Shown here: positions 6,342-12,867 of the stretch, in pieces | Position numbering within the stretch: the stretch's first letter is position 1 | Layout of the letters: every line of letters begins with the position of its first letter | Assembly: GCA_964391885.1 (NCBI GenBank) | Contig: CAYMNU010000042.1 | Span: 1-17,031, forward strand | Reading direction: 5' to 3' | Length of the DNA stretch: 17,031 nucleotides | Origin: CAYMNU01 sp964391885 | GTDB taxonomy: Archaea > Altiarchaeota > Altiarchaeia > JAFGQM01 | The notes under the pieces: model-generated | What the model saw: the letters and a program-made list of their open reading frames with translations, nothing else | Database searches by the model: none | What the model was told of the DNA's origin: nothing | Position numbers and translations under genes: made by a program

Positions 6342-6740
6342 ATGCAAGGTATAAGCTCTGATATGTCAAGGCCTTTGCCCTTAGGGGCTGAGCTCATAGT
6401 AGCAGATAATACGGGTTCAAGGATATTCAAGATATTCACAGTCAAAGGTTATAGGGGCAGGAGGAGGAGAAGCCCCTCTGCAGGCATCGGCGACATGGTT
6501 ATCGGCTCTGCCCGAAAGGGAAAGCCTGAGATGATGCACCAAGTGCTCAAAGCCGTGATTATTCGCCAGAAAAAAGAGTTTAAGAGGCCGGATGGCACAA
6601 GGGTGAAGTTTGCAGACAACGCCTGTATCATAGTCGATGACGAGGGCAAGCCGAAGGGAACTGAGATAAAGGGCCCAGTAGCCAAGGAAGCCCTCGAGAG
6701 GTGGAAGCAAATAGGCAGTAATGCCAAGATTGTAGTATAA
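6342..6740 (+). CDS. rpl14: Large-subunit ribosomal protein uL14
   Basis: uL14 lies at the subunit interface and contacts 16S rRNA (bridge B8). From the chosen ATG the protein has 132 residues and begins MQGISSDMSRPLPLGAELIV, the usual archaeal start (MKGIxSxxxRxLPxGAxxxV), followed by ADNTGSRIFKIF and VKGYRGRRRRSPSAGIGDMV. The reading frame stays open eight codons further upstream to an ATG at 6318, but that would overlap the end of uS17 by 23 nt and adds residues absent from the family, so the ATG one base after the uS17 stop is preferred. It is followed by uL24 after one base (TAAAATG). Confidence 0.97.
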   Translation: MQGISSDMSRPLPLGAELIVADNTGSRIFKIFTVKGYRGRRRRSPSAGIGDMVIGSARKGKPEMMHQVLKAVIIRQKKEFKRPDGTRVKFADNACIIVDDEGKPKGTEIKGPVAKEALERWKQIGSNAKIVV

Positions 6741-6741
6741 A

Positions 6742-7332
6742 ATGGAGAAAACCAGGCAGGCAAGGAAGCAAAGGAAGCGGCTCGCTACACTGAGCCTGCA
6801 CCAGAAGCACAAGCTATTGTCTGCTACACTCAGCAAGGAACTCAGGCAGAAGTTTAATAGAAGGAGCCTTCCTGTAAAAAAGGGTGACAAGGTAAAAGTC
6901 CTTTCCGGCAGCTTCAAGGGAACTGAAGGGGAAGTCATGAAGGTCTCACTAGACGCACAGAAGGTCTATGTTGACAAAGTAGTTTCAAAGAAGCGCGACG
7001 GAACAGAAGTCCTGCGCGCCCTGCGTGCATCAAATCTCATGTTAATCGACATCGACATCCGTGACAGGATGAGGCAAGAAGTCCTTGCCAGGAAGGTCGA
7101 AAAGTCGGTTATTGACACAGAAGTCAAGAAAGAAGAGGCAAGGCTCGCCAAAGCCGAAGAGGAAAGAAAGGCCAAGGAAGCCGAAGAGAAAGCCAAGGCG
7201 GCAGAGAAAAAGGCCGCAAAAGAGGCCAAGGAAGAAAAAACCCCCAAAGAGGGCAAAACCGAGCAAAAAAAGAAGGTCTCCGAAAAGGGCATATCATCTA
7301 AGACTAAAAAGGATTGGATATCTGAGAAATGA
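6742..7332 (+). CDS. rpl24: Large-subunit ribosomal protein uL24 with long charged C-terminal extension
   Basis: uL24 starts 50S assembly and sits at the rim of the tunnel exit. The body (residues 1-112) is normal: an Arg/Lys-rich N-terminus, then the KOW motif region VKKGDKVKVLSGSFKGTEGE (45-64) and the C-terminal strands. Archaeal uL24 usually has about 115-130 residues; this one has 196. From about residue 113 to 170 the extension is almost only Glu, Lys, Ala and Arg in alternating blocks (KKEEARLAKAEEERKAKEAE and on), the composition of a stable single alpha-helix or coiled coil. A basic, Ser/Thr-containing end follows and terminates in DWISEK. The stop overlaps eS4 by four bases. Confidence 0.95.
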   Translation: MEKTRQARKQRKRLATLSLHQKHKLLSATLSKELRQKFNRRSLPVKKGDKVKVLSGSFKGTEGEVMKVSLDAQKVYVDKVVSKKRDGTEVLRALRASNLMLIDIDIRDRMRQEVLARKVEKSVIDTEVKKEEARLAKAEEERKAKEAEEKAKAAEKKAAKEAKEEKTPKEGKTEQKKKVSEKGISSKTKKDWISEK

Positions 7333-8024
7333 CTCACCTAAAGGCAATCGCGTCTCCGAAGGCGCTCAAGGTTCACAGGAAAGAGAAGGCATGGCTTCTC
7401 AAAGCTGCCCCTGGCCCGCATCCTGCTGATGCAGCAGTCTCAATGGGTGTTGTGTTGAGGGATTACTTAGGCTTGGTCCAGAATCTTAGGGAAGTACGAT
7501 ACCTGCTGCAGAACAACGAAGTGACTGTCGATGGCAAGAGGGTTAAAGACGTTAAATTCGCCCTAGGGCTTTTAGATGTTTTCTGCGTGGGCGAAAAGTG
7601 CTATCTGATGATGGTGGATAACAATGCCCGGCTCTATCCAAAAGAAGTGGACAAAGCCAAGGCGTCCGAAAACCTTTGCAAGCTCACAGGCAAAACAATG
7701 CTCAAGGGCGGCAAGCTTCAGCTTAATTTCTATGATGGGAAAAACATAATCATCGATGTGAAAGACTCTAAAAAATATGAGACAGGAGGGACTGCAGTTA
7801 TCAATATTGAAAGCGGCAAAATAACTTCATTCATGCCTTTGGAAGTCGGGAAGGCTGCACTCATCTCAAAGGGCCGCCACGCCGGTAAAATAGGCAAGAT
7901 TGTTGAGATAACAAAGAGCGGGCTGAACCTCAAGAGTCTTACTACTGTGGACACTGGCGAGGAAAAACTGCTTACAAATACCGCATATATCTTTATTGTG
8001 GGGGACAAAGAATCCAAAATATGA
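7329..8024 (+). CDS. rps4e: Small-subunit ribosomal protein eS4
   Basis: eS4 is an archaeal/eukaryotic 30S body protein. The 231 residues show the family order: N-terminal HLKAIASPKALKVHRKEKAW, the PGPHPADAAVSMGVVLRDYL segment, an S4-type RNA-binding motif (about 42-85, with VTVDGKRVKDVKFALGLLDV), a central domain, and a KOW-like motif near 175-195 (ISKGRHAGKIGKIVEI). Length is normal for archaea. It is joined to both neighbours by four-base ATGA overlaps, with uL24 before and uL5 after. Confidence 0.97.
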   Translation: MTHLKAIASPKALKVHRKEKAWLLKAAPGPHPADAAVSMGVVLRDYLGLVQNLREVRYLLQNNEVTVDGKRVKDVKFALGLLDVFCVGEKCYLMMVDNNARLYPKEVDKAKASENLCKLTGKTMLKGGKLQLNFYDGKNIIIDVKDSKKYETGGTAVINIESGKITSFMPLEVGKAALISKGRHAGKIGKIVEITKSGLNLKSLTTVDTGEEKLLTNTAYIFIVGDKESKI

Positions 8025-8563
8025 CCCCAGATTACCAGAAAAAGTGGGCTGAAGAGCCAATGACGAAACCCTATATAGCTAAAGTAGTGGCGAATATAGG
8101 CGTCGGTTCGGGCGGGGATAATATGGGCCCTGCACTCAAGCTTCTTGAAAAGCTGACTGGTAAAAAGCCTGTTCAGACCTATTCAAAGCACAAGATACCT
8201 GCATGGGGATTAAGATTGGGCTTGCCCATAGGATGCAAGGTGACTCTTAGGGGCAAGCAAGCGCACGATTTCCTCGAGCGGTCTATCATGGCTGTTGAAA
8301 AAGAGCTCAAAGAGAGGAATTTTGATAAGGTGGGCAACCTCTCATTCGGCATAGAGCAATATGCATTCTATGAAGGTGTCAAATACGACCCAGATATAGG
8401 CACCATGGGCCTTCAGGTCTCCGTGACTCTGCAGCGCCCCGGATTCCGTGTGAAGCAAAGGAAGCTGCGCCCGTCGAAGATAGGCAAATCGCATATGATT
8501 CCAAAAGAAGAGGCTATCGCGTTTATTACAAAAGAGTTTGGGGTTACTATTGAAAATGGCTAG
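8021..8563 (+). CDS. rpl5: Large-subunit ribosomal protein uL5
   Basis: uL5 binds 5S rRNA in the central protuberance and contacts P-site tRNA. The protein has 180 residues. Conserved parts include MTKPYIAKVVANIGVGSGGD, the TGKKPVQTYSKHKIPAWGLR loop, IGCKVTLRGKQAHDFLERSI, and GIEQYAFYEGVKYDPDIGTM. A GGGGGA lies about 17 nt upstream but is distant for a Shine-Dalgarno. The end overlaps uS14 by eight bases, in a different frame. Confidence 0.98.
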   Translation: MTPDYQKKWAEEPMTKPYIAKVVANIGVGSGGDNMGPALKLLEKLTGKKPVQTYSKHKIPAWGLRLGLPIGCKVTLRGKQAHDFLERSIMAVEKELKERNFDKVGNLSFGIEQYAFYEGVKYDPDIGTMGLQVSVTLQRPGFRVKQRKLRPSKIGKSHMIPKEEAIAFITKEFGVTIENG

Positions 8564-8684
8564 GGACGACGAATGCAAGATCTGCGGAAGGAAGCAGGCA
8601 CTCATACAAAAATATAACCTGGTTGTATGTAGGCAGTGCTTCAGAGAAGTTGCCCGCGACCTTGGCTTTGATAAATACAAGTAA
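8556..8684 (+). CDS. rps14: Small-subunit ribosomal protein uS14, short zinc-binding form
   Basis: This 42-residue protein was found by reading the gap between uL5 and uS8. It begins MARDDECKICGRKQALIQKY and has two CxxC pairs (Cys7/Cys10 and Cys25/Cys28) that form the zinc site of the C+ form of uS14, which sits in the 30S head. The C-terminus CRQCFREVARDLGFDKYK is a very close match to the archaeal consensus. Archaeal uS14 commonly has 50-56 residues; the usual basic Lys/Gly-rich N-terminal stretch is missing here. The frame stays open upstream, but that sequence does not resemble uS14, so the ATG inside the end of uL5 is preferred. uS8 starts two bases after the stop. Confidence 0.95.
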   Translation: MARDDECKICGRKQALIQKYNLVVCRQCFREVARDLGFDKYK

Positions 8685-8686
8685 GA

Positions 8687-9076
8687 ATGAAACGAGACGC
8701 AATAAACGACTCGCTGGTCGCGATTAAGAATGCTGAAGCTGTTGGGAAGCAGGAACTCGTACTCAGCCCTAGCTCAAAGCTGCTCAAAGGTGTGCTCAAG
8801 ATAATGCAGGATCTTGGCTATATAGGCGAGTTTGAGTACATAGATGACCAGAGGGGGGGAAAAATAAAAGTCAAGCTCATACACAAGCTCAACAAGTGCG
8901 GTGCAGTGAAGCCAAGGTTTGCAGTTAAGAGTGAGGATTACAAGCGATGGGAGCAGAGGTATCTCCCTGCGGCTAATTTCGGCGCTTTAATAGTTTCAAC
9001 CTCAAGCGGCCTTATGACCCACTATGATTCAAAGGCCAAGGGCCTTGGTGGGCGATTGATTGCTTACGTTTATTAA
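8687..9076 (+). CDS. rps8: Small-subunit ribosomal protein uS8
   Basis: uS8 binds helix 21 of 16S rRNA and in the bacterial family also acts as a feedback repressor of the spc operon. The 129-residue protein has the archaeal form: SSKLLKGVLKIMQDLGYIGE, FEYIDDQRGGKIKVKLIHKL, NKCGAVKPRFAVK, and the C-terminal LPAANFGALIVSTSSGLMTH and GLGGRLIAYVY, which bear the rRNA-binding surface. Length is normal. It is one base from uL6 (TAAGATG). Confidence 0.98.
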   Translation: MKRDAINDSLVAIKNAEAVGKQELVLSPSSKLLKGVLKIMQDLGYIGEFEYIDDQRGGKIKVKLIHKLNKCGAVKPRFAVKSEDYKRWEQRYLPAANFGALIVSTSSGLMTHYDSKAKGLGGRLIAYVY

Positions 9077-9077
9077 G

Positions 9078-9614
9078 ATGTTTTCACTAAGCTACGAGAT
9101 TCCGGACGACGTGCAGGTCGAAGTGAAAGACAGGGAAGTCTCTGTCACCGGCGGTGGCAAAGAGAATCACAGAGTATTCAAAGCAAAGCACGTAGACATA
9201 AAGAAGGACGGATCAAAGCTTACTGTATCCACAGACTCCCCGAAAAAGAATGATAGAGCAGATGTCGGGACTGTTATGGGTCACATAAAGAATATGATTA
9301 TTGGGATAGAAAAGGGATATGAATACAAGCTCAAGGTGATATATTCACATTTCCCGGTGACTATAAAGGCAGATAATGGCATATTGAGTGTGGAAAATTA
9401 TCTTGGCGAGAAAAACCCCCGAAAGCTAAAATTGGTCCCCGGGGTCGAGGTTCAGATTAAGGCGCAAGACATCACACTGAAGGGGCACGACAAGGAAGCA
9501 GTCGGCTTATGCGCCGGCCAGATAGAGCAGCTCTGCACTGTCAACAATCGAGACCGAAGGGTCTTCCAAGATGGCATTTATATAATCGAGAAACACGGCA
9601 AACCACTCAAATAA
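9078..9614 (+). CDS. rpl6: Large-subunit ribosomal protein uL6
   Basis: uL6 lies near the sarcin-ricin loop and the factor-binding site. It is built of two similar alpha/beta domains (about 1-80 and 81-178). Recognisable parts are the start YEIPDDVQVEVKDREVSVTG, GTVMGHIKNMIIGIEKGYEY, and the C-terminal YLGEKNPRKLKLVPGVEV and RRVFQDGIYI. The frame extends upstream to 9060, but the ATG one base after the uS8 stop gives the family N-terminus and 178 residues, the normal length. It overlaps eL32 by one base (TAATG). Confidence 0.97.
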   Translation: MFSLSYEIPDDVQVEVKDREVSVTGGGKENHRVFKAKHVDIKKDGSKLTVSTDSPKKNDRADVGTVMGHIKNMIIGIEKGYEYKLKVIYSHFPVTIKADNGILSVENYLGEKNPRKLKLVPGVEVQIKAQDITLKGHDKEAVGLCAGQIEQLCTVNNRDRRVFQDGIYIIEKHGKPLK

Positions 9615-10177
9615 TGACTGAAAAAAAGACAGGTGGAAACAAGAAGACCGAGGCCAAGCCTAGTCCCGCCAAAACAAAGATGGCAGAAAAGCCGGCCAAG
9701 GAGATTAAGCAGGTTAAGAAAGCTGATTCAGAGACTAAACCTGCCGAGCCGAAGAAAGTCGTTGAAAAGAAGCCAAAATCATATAAAATATCCCGCTCAA
9801 AGGAATCAAGCAGCATGGGGCATGAGAAGGCTCGCCTGGAGAAGAAAAAAGGCAAGTTTAAGCGCCAAAACTTCGGCAAGAAGAAGAGAGTGCCCGATAA
9901 GTGGAGAACTCCCCGCGGCATCGATTCGGGTCACAGGATAGACGAGAAGCATAAGCCTGCTCATCCACGCTCAGGCTACATGACTCCCAAAAAGGTCAAG
10001 GGCCTTGACGTTACCGGATACAAACCAATCAGGATTTTCAATGTCGCCGGATTGGAGGGATTGGATCCAAAGACAGAAGCCATATTAATCGCTTCTGCAG
10101 TCGGCATGAAAAAGCGTATCGAGATACAAAAAGCAGCACAGCAGAAGAACATCCAGATATTAAACTTTAAAGAATGA
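9614..10177 (+). CDS. rpl32e: Large-subunit ribosomal protein eL32 with Lys-rich N-terminal extension
   Basis: eL32 is an archaeal/eukaryotic 50S protein. The conserved domain spans about residues 80-187: FKRQNFGKKKRVPDKWRTPR, GIDSGHRI, the HPRSGYMTPKKVKGLDVTGY segment and the C-terminal SAVGMKKRIEIQKAAQQKNI. The first 70 residues are low-complexity Lys/Ala/Glu/Pro sequence. N-terminal extensions on eL32 occur in other archaea, for example halophiles, but with different composition. The open frame runs back to 9509 inside uL6; the ATG at 9614 is preferred because it overlaps the uL6 stop by one base, as elsewhere in this operon. A start further in cannot be excluded. Confidence 0.95.
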   Translation: MTEKKTGGNKKTEAKPSPAKTKMAEKPAKEIKQVKKADSETKPAEPKKVVEKKPKSYKISRSKESSSMGHEKARLEKKKGKFKRQNFGKKKRVPDKWRTPRGIDSGHRIDEKHKPAHPRSGYMTPKKVKGLDVTGYKPIRIFNVAGLEGLDPKTEAILIASAVGMKKRIEIQKAAQQKNIQILNFKE

Positions 10178-10623
10178 GCAATGTAAGGACTCAGAAAAGG
10201 ATAGCCGCAAAGGTTTTGGGCATAGGCGAGACTAGGGTCTGGCTGAATCCTGAAGCAGCTGAAGACATATCGCAGGCAATGACTCGCGACGACGTCCGCG
10301 AGCTCGTCAAGCAGGGCATTGTGCAGGAGAAGCCCAAAAAGGTTCAGACTCGTGCGAGGGCAAAAAAGAACGTGGAGCTCAAGCGCAAGAGGAAAGGGAT
10401 GGGCCACGGCAAACGGAAGGGCTCCGTAGGCGGAAGGAAATCTTCAAAAGAGAAATGGATGGTAAAAGTCCGCTCTCAGAGGAAAGCCTTAAATGCACTC
10501 AAAGAAAGCGGCGAGATTGAAGCGGGCTCTTATAGAAAATATTACTTAAGGATAAAGGGCGGAATGTACGCCAGTATCAAGCAGATGAAAGAGTCCATGA
10601 AGACGGACGGAGTTTTAAAATAA
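10174..10623 (+). CDS. rpl19e: Large-subunit ribosomal protein eL19
   Basis: eL19 is a highly basic 50S protein whose long helix takes part in an archaeal/eukaryotic intersubunit bridge. Over 149 residues it has the usual layout: the helical N-terminal domain (TQKRIAAKVLGIGETRVWLN), the basic Gly-rich hinge RKRKGMGHGKRKGSVGGRKS (about 71-90), and the helical C-terminal portion with EKWMVKVRSQRKALNALKES and YRKYYLRIKGGMYAS. Length and motifs are normal, and the protein has no extra tail. It overlaps eL32 by four bases and precedes uL18 by one base. Confidence 0.98.
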   Translation: MSNVRTQKRIAAKVLGIGETRVWLNPEAAEDISQAMTRDDVRELVKQGIVQEKPKKVQTRARAKKNVELKRKRKGMGHGKRKGSVGGRKSSKEKWMVKVRSQRKALNALKESGEIEAGSYRKYYLRIKGGMYASIKQMKESMKTDGVLK

Positions 10624-10624
10624 G

Positions 10625-11128
10625 ATGGCCACTGGACCAAAATACAATGTGAAGTTCCGAAGGGAGCGCGAGGGCAAGACAAACTATAAGAAGCGCCTTG
10701 CACTCGTAAAGTCAATGATTCCAAAGTTTGTCGTAAGGATATCCAATAAGAATGTCATATGCCAGGTTATAGAATATCACGCTCATGGCGACAAGGTGCT
10801 TGCATCCGGATCTTCACAAGAGCTTTCAAAGCTGGGTTGGACAGGCGCTGGAGCCAATATCCCCGCAGCATATCTTGTGGGTTATTTGTGCGCCAAAAAG
10901 GCAGTAAAATCCAAGCCAAAGAAAGCAGTACTCGACACGGGTTTTATGGAGCTTGTAGCAGGCACAACACCCTTTGCAGCACTCAAGGGGGCGCTTGACG
11001 GCGGTCTTGAAATTCCGCACAGCGAATCAATCTTACCGTCCAAGGAGCGGCTTGATGGTGCCCACATAGGGGAAAATCTCAAGATTATGGTAGAAAAGAC
11101 GAAGAAGAACATAGATTCAAAGTTTTGA
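10625..11128 (+). CDS. rpl18: Large-subunit ribosomal protein uL18
   Basis: uL18 is the main 5S rRNA-binding protein, acting with uL5 in the central protuberance. The 167-residue sequence has the archaeal N-terminus (GPKYNVKFRREREGKTNYKK), the RLALVKSMIPKFVVRISNKN strand region, and the later GWTGAGANIPAAYLVGYLCA and VLDTGFMELVAGTTPFAALK segments with GALDGGLEIPHSE. Length matches archaeal uL18, somewhat shorter than halophilic and eukaryotic ones. A GGACGGAG stretch lies upstream of the start. uS5 begins two bases after its stop. Confidence 0.97.
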   Translation: MATGPKYNVKFRREREGKTNYKKRLALVKSMIPKFVVRISNKNVICQVIEYHAHGDKVLASGSSQELSKLGWTGAGANIPAAYLVGYLCAKKAVKSKPKKAVLDTGFMELVAGTTPFAALKGALDGGLEIPHSESILPSKERLDGAHIGENLKIMVEKTKKNIDSKF

Positions 11129-11130
11129 AA

Positions 11131-11931
11131 ATGGCAGAAGCTACGACAACAGGAAAACCAGCAGGCGTTCCCGCCCCAGCTGCGCAGAAGCCCGGTCAGA
11201 GGCCATACGGCTCATACAACTCAGGCCAGAATCGCCGAAGGAGTTATAAGAAGGGCGAAAGGCCCAAGAGACGGTCTTATGACGACGAGGAAAAAATACC
11301 CTGGGTAGCCAAGACTGCCATAGGCAAGAGAGTCCAGGCCGGCGAGGTGACAAACATAGATGATATACTGGATGCAGGTATTCCCATTATGGAAGAAGGC
11401 ATTGTGAATACCCTGCTGCCCGAACTAAGCGAGGAAGTTATCGATGTCAGGCGCGTCCAGAGGACTCTTGATTCAGGTCGGCGAATGAGATTTAGCGTAC
11501 TTGTGGTAATAGGCGACAAGAATGGCCACGTGGGTGTGGGTCTTGCAAAGGGCGTCGAGGCCGGTCCGACTATAAAGAAATCAATAACCAAGGCAAAGCT
11601 TAATATAATAAAGGTGCCCAGGTCCTGCGCTTCTTGGGAATGCGGGTGCGGAGAGCCCCACACAGTCCCGTTAGAAGTTACCGGGAAAGCAGGTTCGGTG
11701 CAGGTCACTCTGAAGCCCGCGCCGAAAGGTGTAGGCGCTGTAGCCAGCGACAACACTAAGATACTGTTGGAATTTGCAGGAATCAGCGATGTATGGACTT
11801 TTTCAAAAGGCTCTATGAGGACTACCATAAACCAGATGCTAGCCCTTTATGACGCTCTTGCTAAGCTCTCAAGCTATAAGATGGACGCTTCAAAGAAGTT
11901 TGCCAAAAATAAAAGTAAAACCAAAGCATGA
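11131..11931 (+). CDS. rps5: Small-subunit ribosomal protein uS5 with low-complexity basic N-terminus
   Basis: uS5 affects decoding fidelity and, with uS3 and uS4, lines the mRNA entry channel. The body is archaeal: GEVTNIDDILDAGIPIMEEG, the double-stranded-RNA-binding-like fold with FSVLVVIGDKNGHVGVGLAK, the Cys-containing loop around 166-176 (CASWECGCGEP, a normal archaeal feature), and a C-terminal domain with GSMRTTINQMLALYDALAKL. The protein has 266 residues; homologues are often about 210-240. The excess is residues 1-50, rich in Gly, Arg, Tyr, Gln and Pro. A TTG two codons earlier is possible, but the ATG is preferred. It overlaps uL30 by four bases. Confidence 0.96.
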   Translation: MAEATTTGKPAGVPAPAAQKPGQRPYGSYNSGQNRRRSYKKGERPKRRSYDDEEKIPWVAKTAIGKRVQAGEVTNIDDILDAGIPIMEEGIVNTLLPELSEEVIDVRRVQRTLDSGRRMRFSVLVVIGDKNGHVGVGLAKGVEAGPTIKKSITKAKLNIIKVPRSCASWECGCGEPHTVPLEVTGKAGSVQVTLKPAPKGVGAVASDNTKILLEFAGISDVWTFSKGSMRTTINQMLALYDALAKLSSYKMDASKKFAKNKSKTKA

Positions 11932-12425
11932 TGGCCAGTGAAAAATCAGAAAAAATCGCAGTAGTGCGCATTCGCGGGGAAGTCGATGTCAGGAAAACCA
12001 TTAAAGACACACTTTCAATGCTTGGACTACGGCATGCAAACTGGGTAACTATAGTTGATGACAATCCCGTTTCAATGGGCATGGTCAAGAAAGTCAAAGA
12101 TTTCGTCACATGGGGCGAAATAGATGAAAAGACCTTTATTGCAATAATCACTAAGTGGGGCAGGAAAGTGGGGGACAAGCCTCTTGCTGCAGACGAAGCA
12201 AAGAAGTTTTCCTCAGAGTTCCTCACAGGTAAGACAACTTTTAAGAAGGCTGGCCTCAAGTCTTACATAAGGCTTCATCCACCTTCAAAAGGCCATTCCA
12301 GAGGCGGTATAAAAAAGCACCTCAGTGTAGGGGGTGCCCTTGGTTACAGAGGCAGTGAAATTAATGAGCTGCTAGTAAAAATGGCAGGTATAAAAGATTC
12401 AAAATCAGTTAAAGATGGCTCATAG
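11928..12425 (+). CDS. rpl30: Large-subunit ribosomal protein uL30
   Basis: The archaeal form of uL30 is about 155-165 residues, longer than the bacterial protein; this one has 165. The core reads EKIAVVRIRGEVDVRKTIKD, TLSMLGLRHANWVTIVDDNP, GMVKKVKDFVTWGEIDEKTF, and then archaeal regions including PPSKGHSRGGIKKHLSVGGA. Two ATG codons lie in tandem (11928 and 11931). The first gives the four-base overlap with uS5, so it is used; the difference is one Met. Its 3' end overlaps uL15 by 11 bases. Confidence 0.97.
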   Translation: MMASEKSEKIAVVRIRGEVDVRKTIKDTLSMLGLRHANWVTIVDDNPVSMGMVKKVKDFVTWGEIDEKTFIAIITKWGRKVGDKPLAADEAKKFSSEFLTGKTTFKKAGLKSYIRLHPPSKGHSRGGIKKHLSVGGALGYRGSEINELLVKMAGIKDSKSVKDGS

Positions 12426-12867
12426 AGACAGAAAGGTGCATAGCCAAAGGGGCAAAAGGACTTCAGGCCATGGCGGAGCCCAAAAACACAGGGGCTCGGG
12501 CTCCAGGGGCGGCAGAGGGAATGCAGGCACCCTTAAACATAAACAGATTAAGACAATTAAGACCGGGCGGGTCTTTGGCAAGGTGGGGTTCAAGCGCCAC
12601 CAGAGCCTCATAAAAAAGGCAAACACGATTAATGTTTCTGAAATCGACAGAAGCGTTGAGGTCTGGCTGTCTGAGGATAAAGCCAAAAAGACTTCCGGAG
12701 GCTTTTCTGTAGACCTCACCCCCCTCGGATATGACAAGGTCCTGGGTGGAGGTAAAATCACCCGCAAGATTGACATCACTGCAGCTTCATTTTCTGCGTT
12801 TGCCAAATCAAAGATAGAGGCGGCGGGCGGAAAAGCTATAGGCGGAGATGGGTTCGATACTGCGTAA
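12415..12867 (+). CDS. rpl15: Large-subunit ribosomal protein uL15
   Basis: uL15 has a basic, Gly-rich N-terminal tail that threads into 23S rRNA. The protein has 150 residues: RGKRTSGHGGAQKHRGSGSR GGRGNAG is the tail, followed by GRVFGKVGFKRHQSLIKKAN and the globular C-terminal domain (SVDLTPLGYDKVLGGGKITR). These match archaeal uL15. The start lies within the last codons of uL30 in another frame, and its own last 20 bases contain the start of secY. Confidence 0.96.
   Translation: MAHRDRKVHSQRGKRTSGHGGAQKHRGSGSRGGRGNAGTLKHKQIKTIKTGRVFGKVGFKRHQSLIKKANTINVSEIDRSVEVWLSEDKAKKTSGGFSVDLTPLGYDKVLGGGKITRKIDITAASFSAFAKSKIEAAGGKAIGGDGFDTA

Noticed and set aside
7085..7429. Plus-strand open frame rich in Lys/Arg/Pro overlapping the uL24 tail and eS4 start
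   Set aside because: It is an alternate-frame reading of the uL24 tail; the product is low-complexity and conflicts with two well-supported genes.
9509..9613. Extension of eL32 back into uL6
   Set aside because: The added residues come from another reading of the uL6 3' end and look nothing like eL32; the ATG at 9614 fits the local junction pattern.
11626..11658. Cys-rich loop of uS5 as a possible acquired metal site
   Set aside because: The CASWECGCGEP pattern is normal for archaeal uS5.
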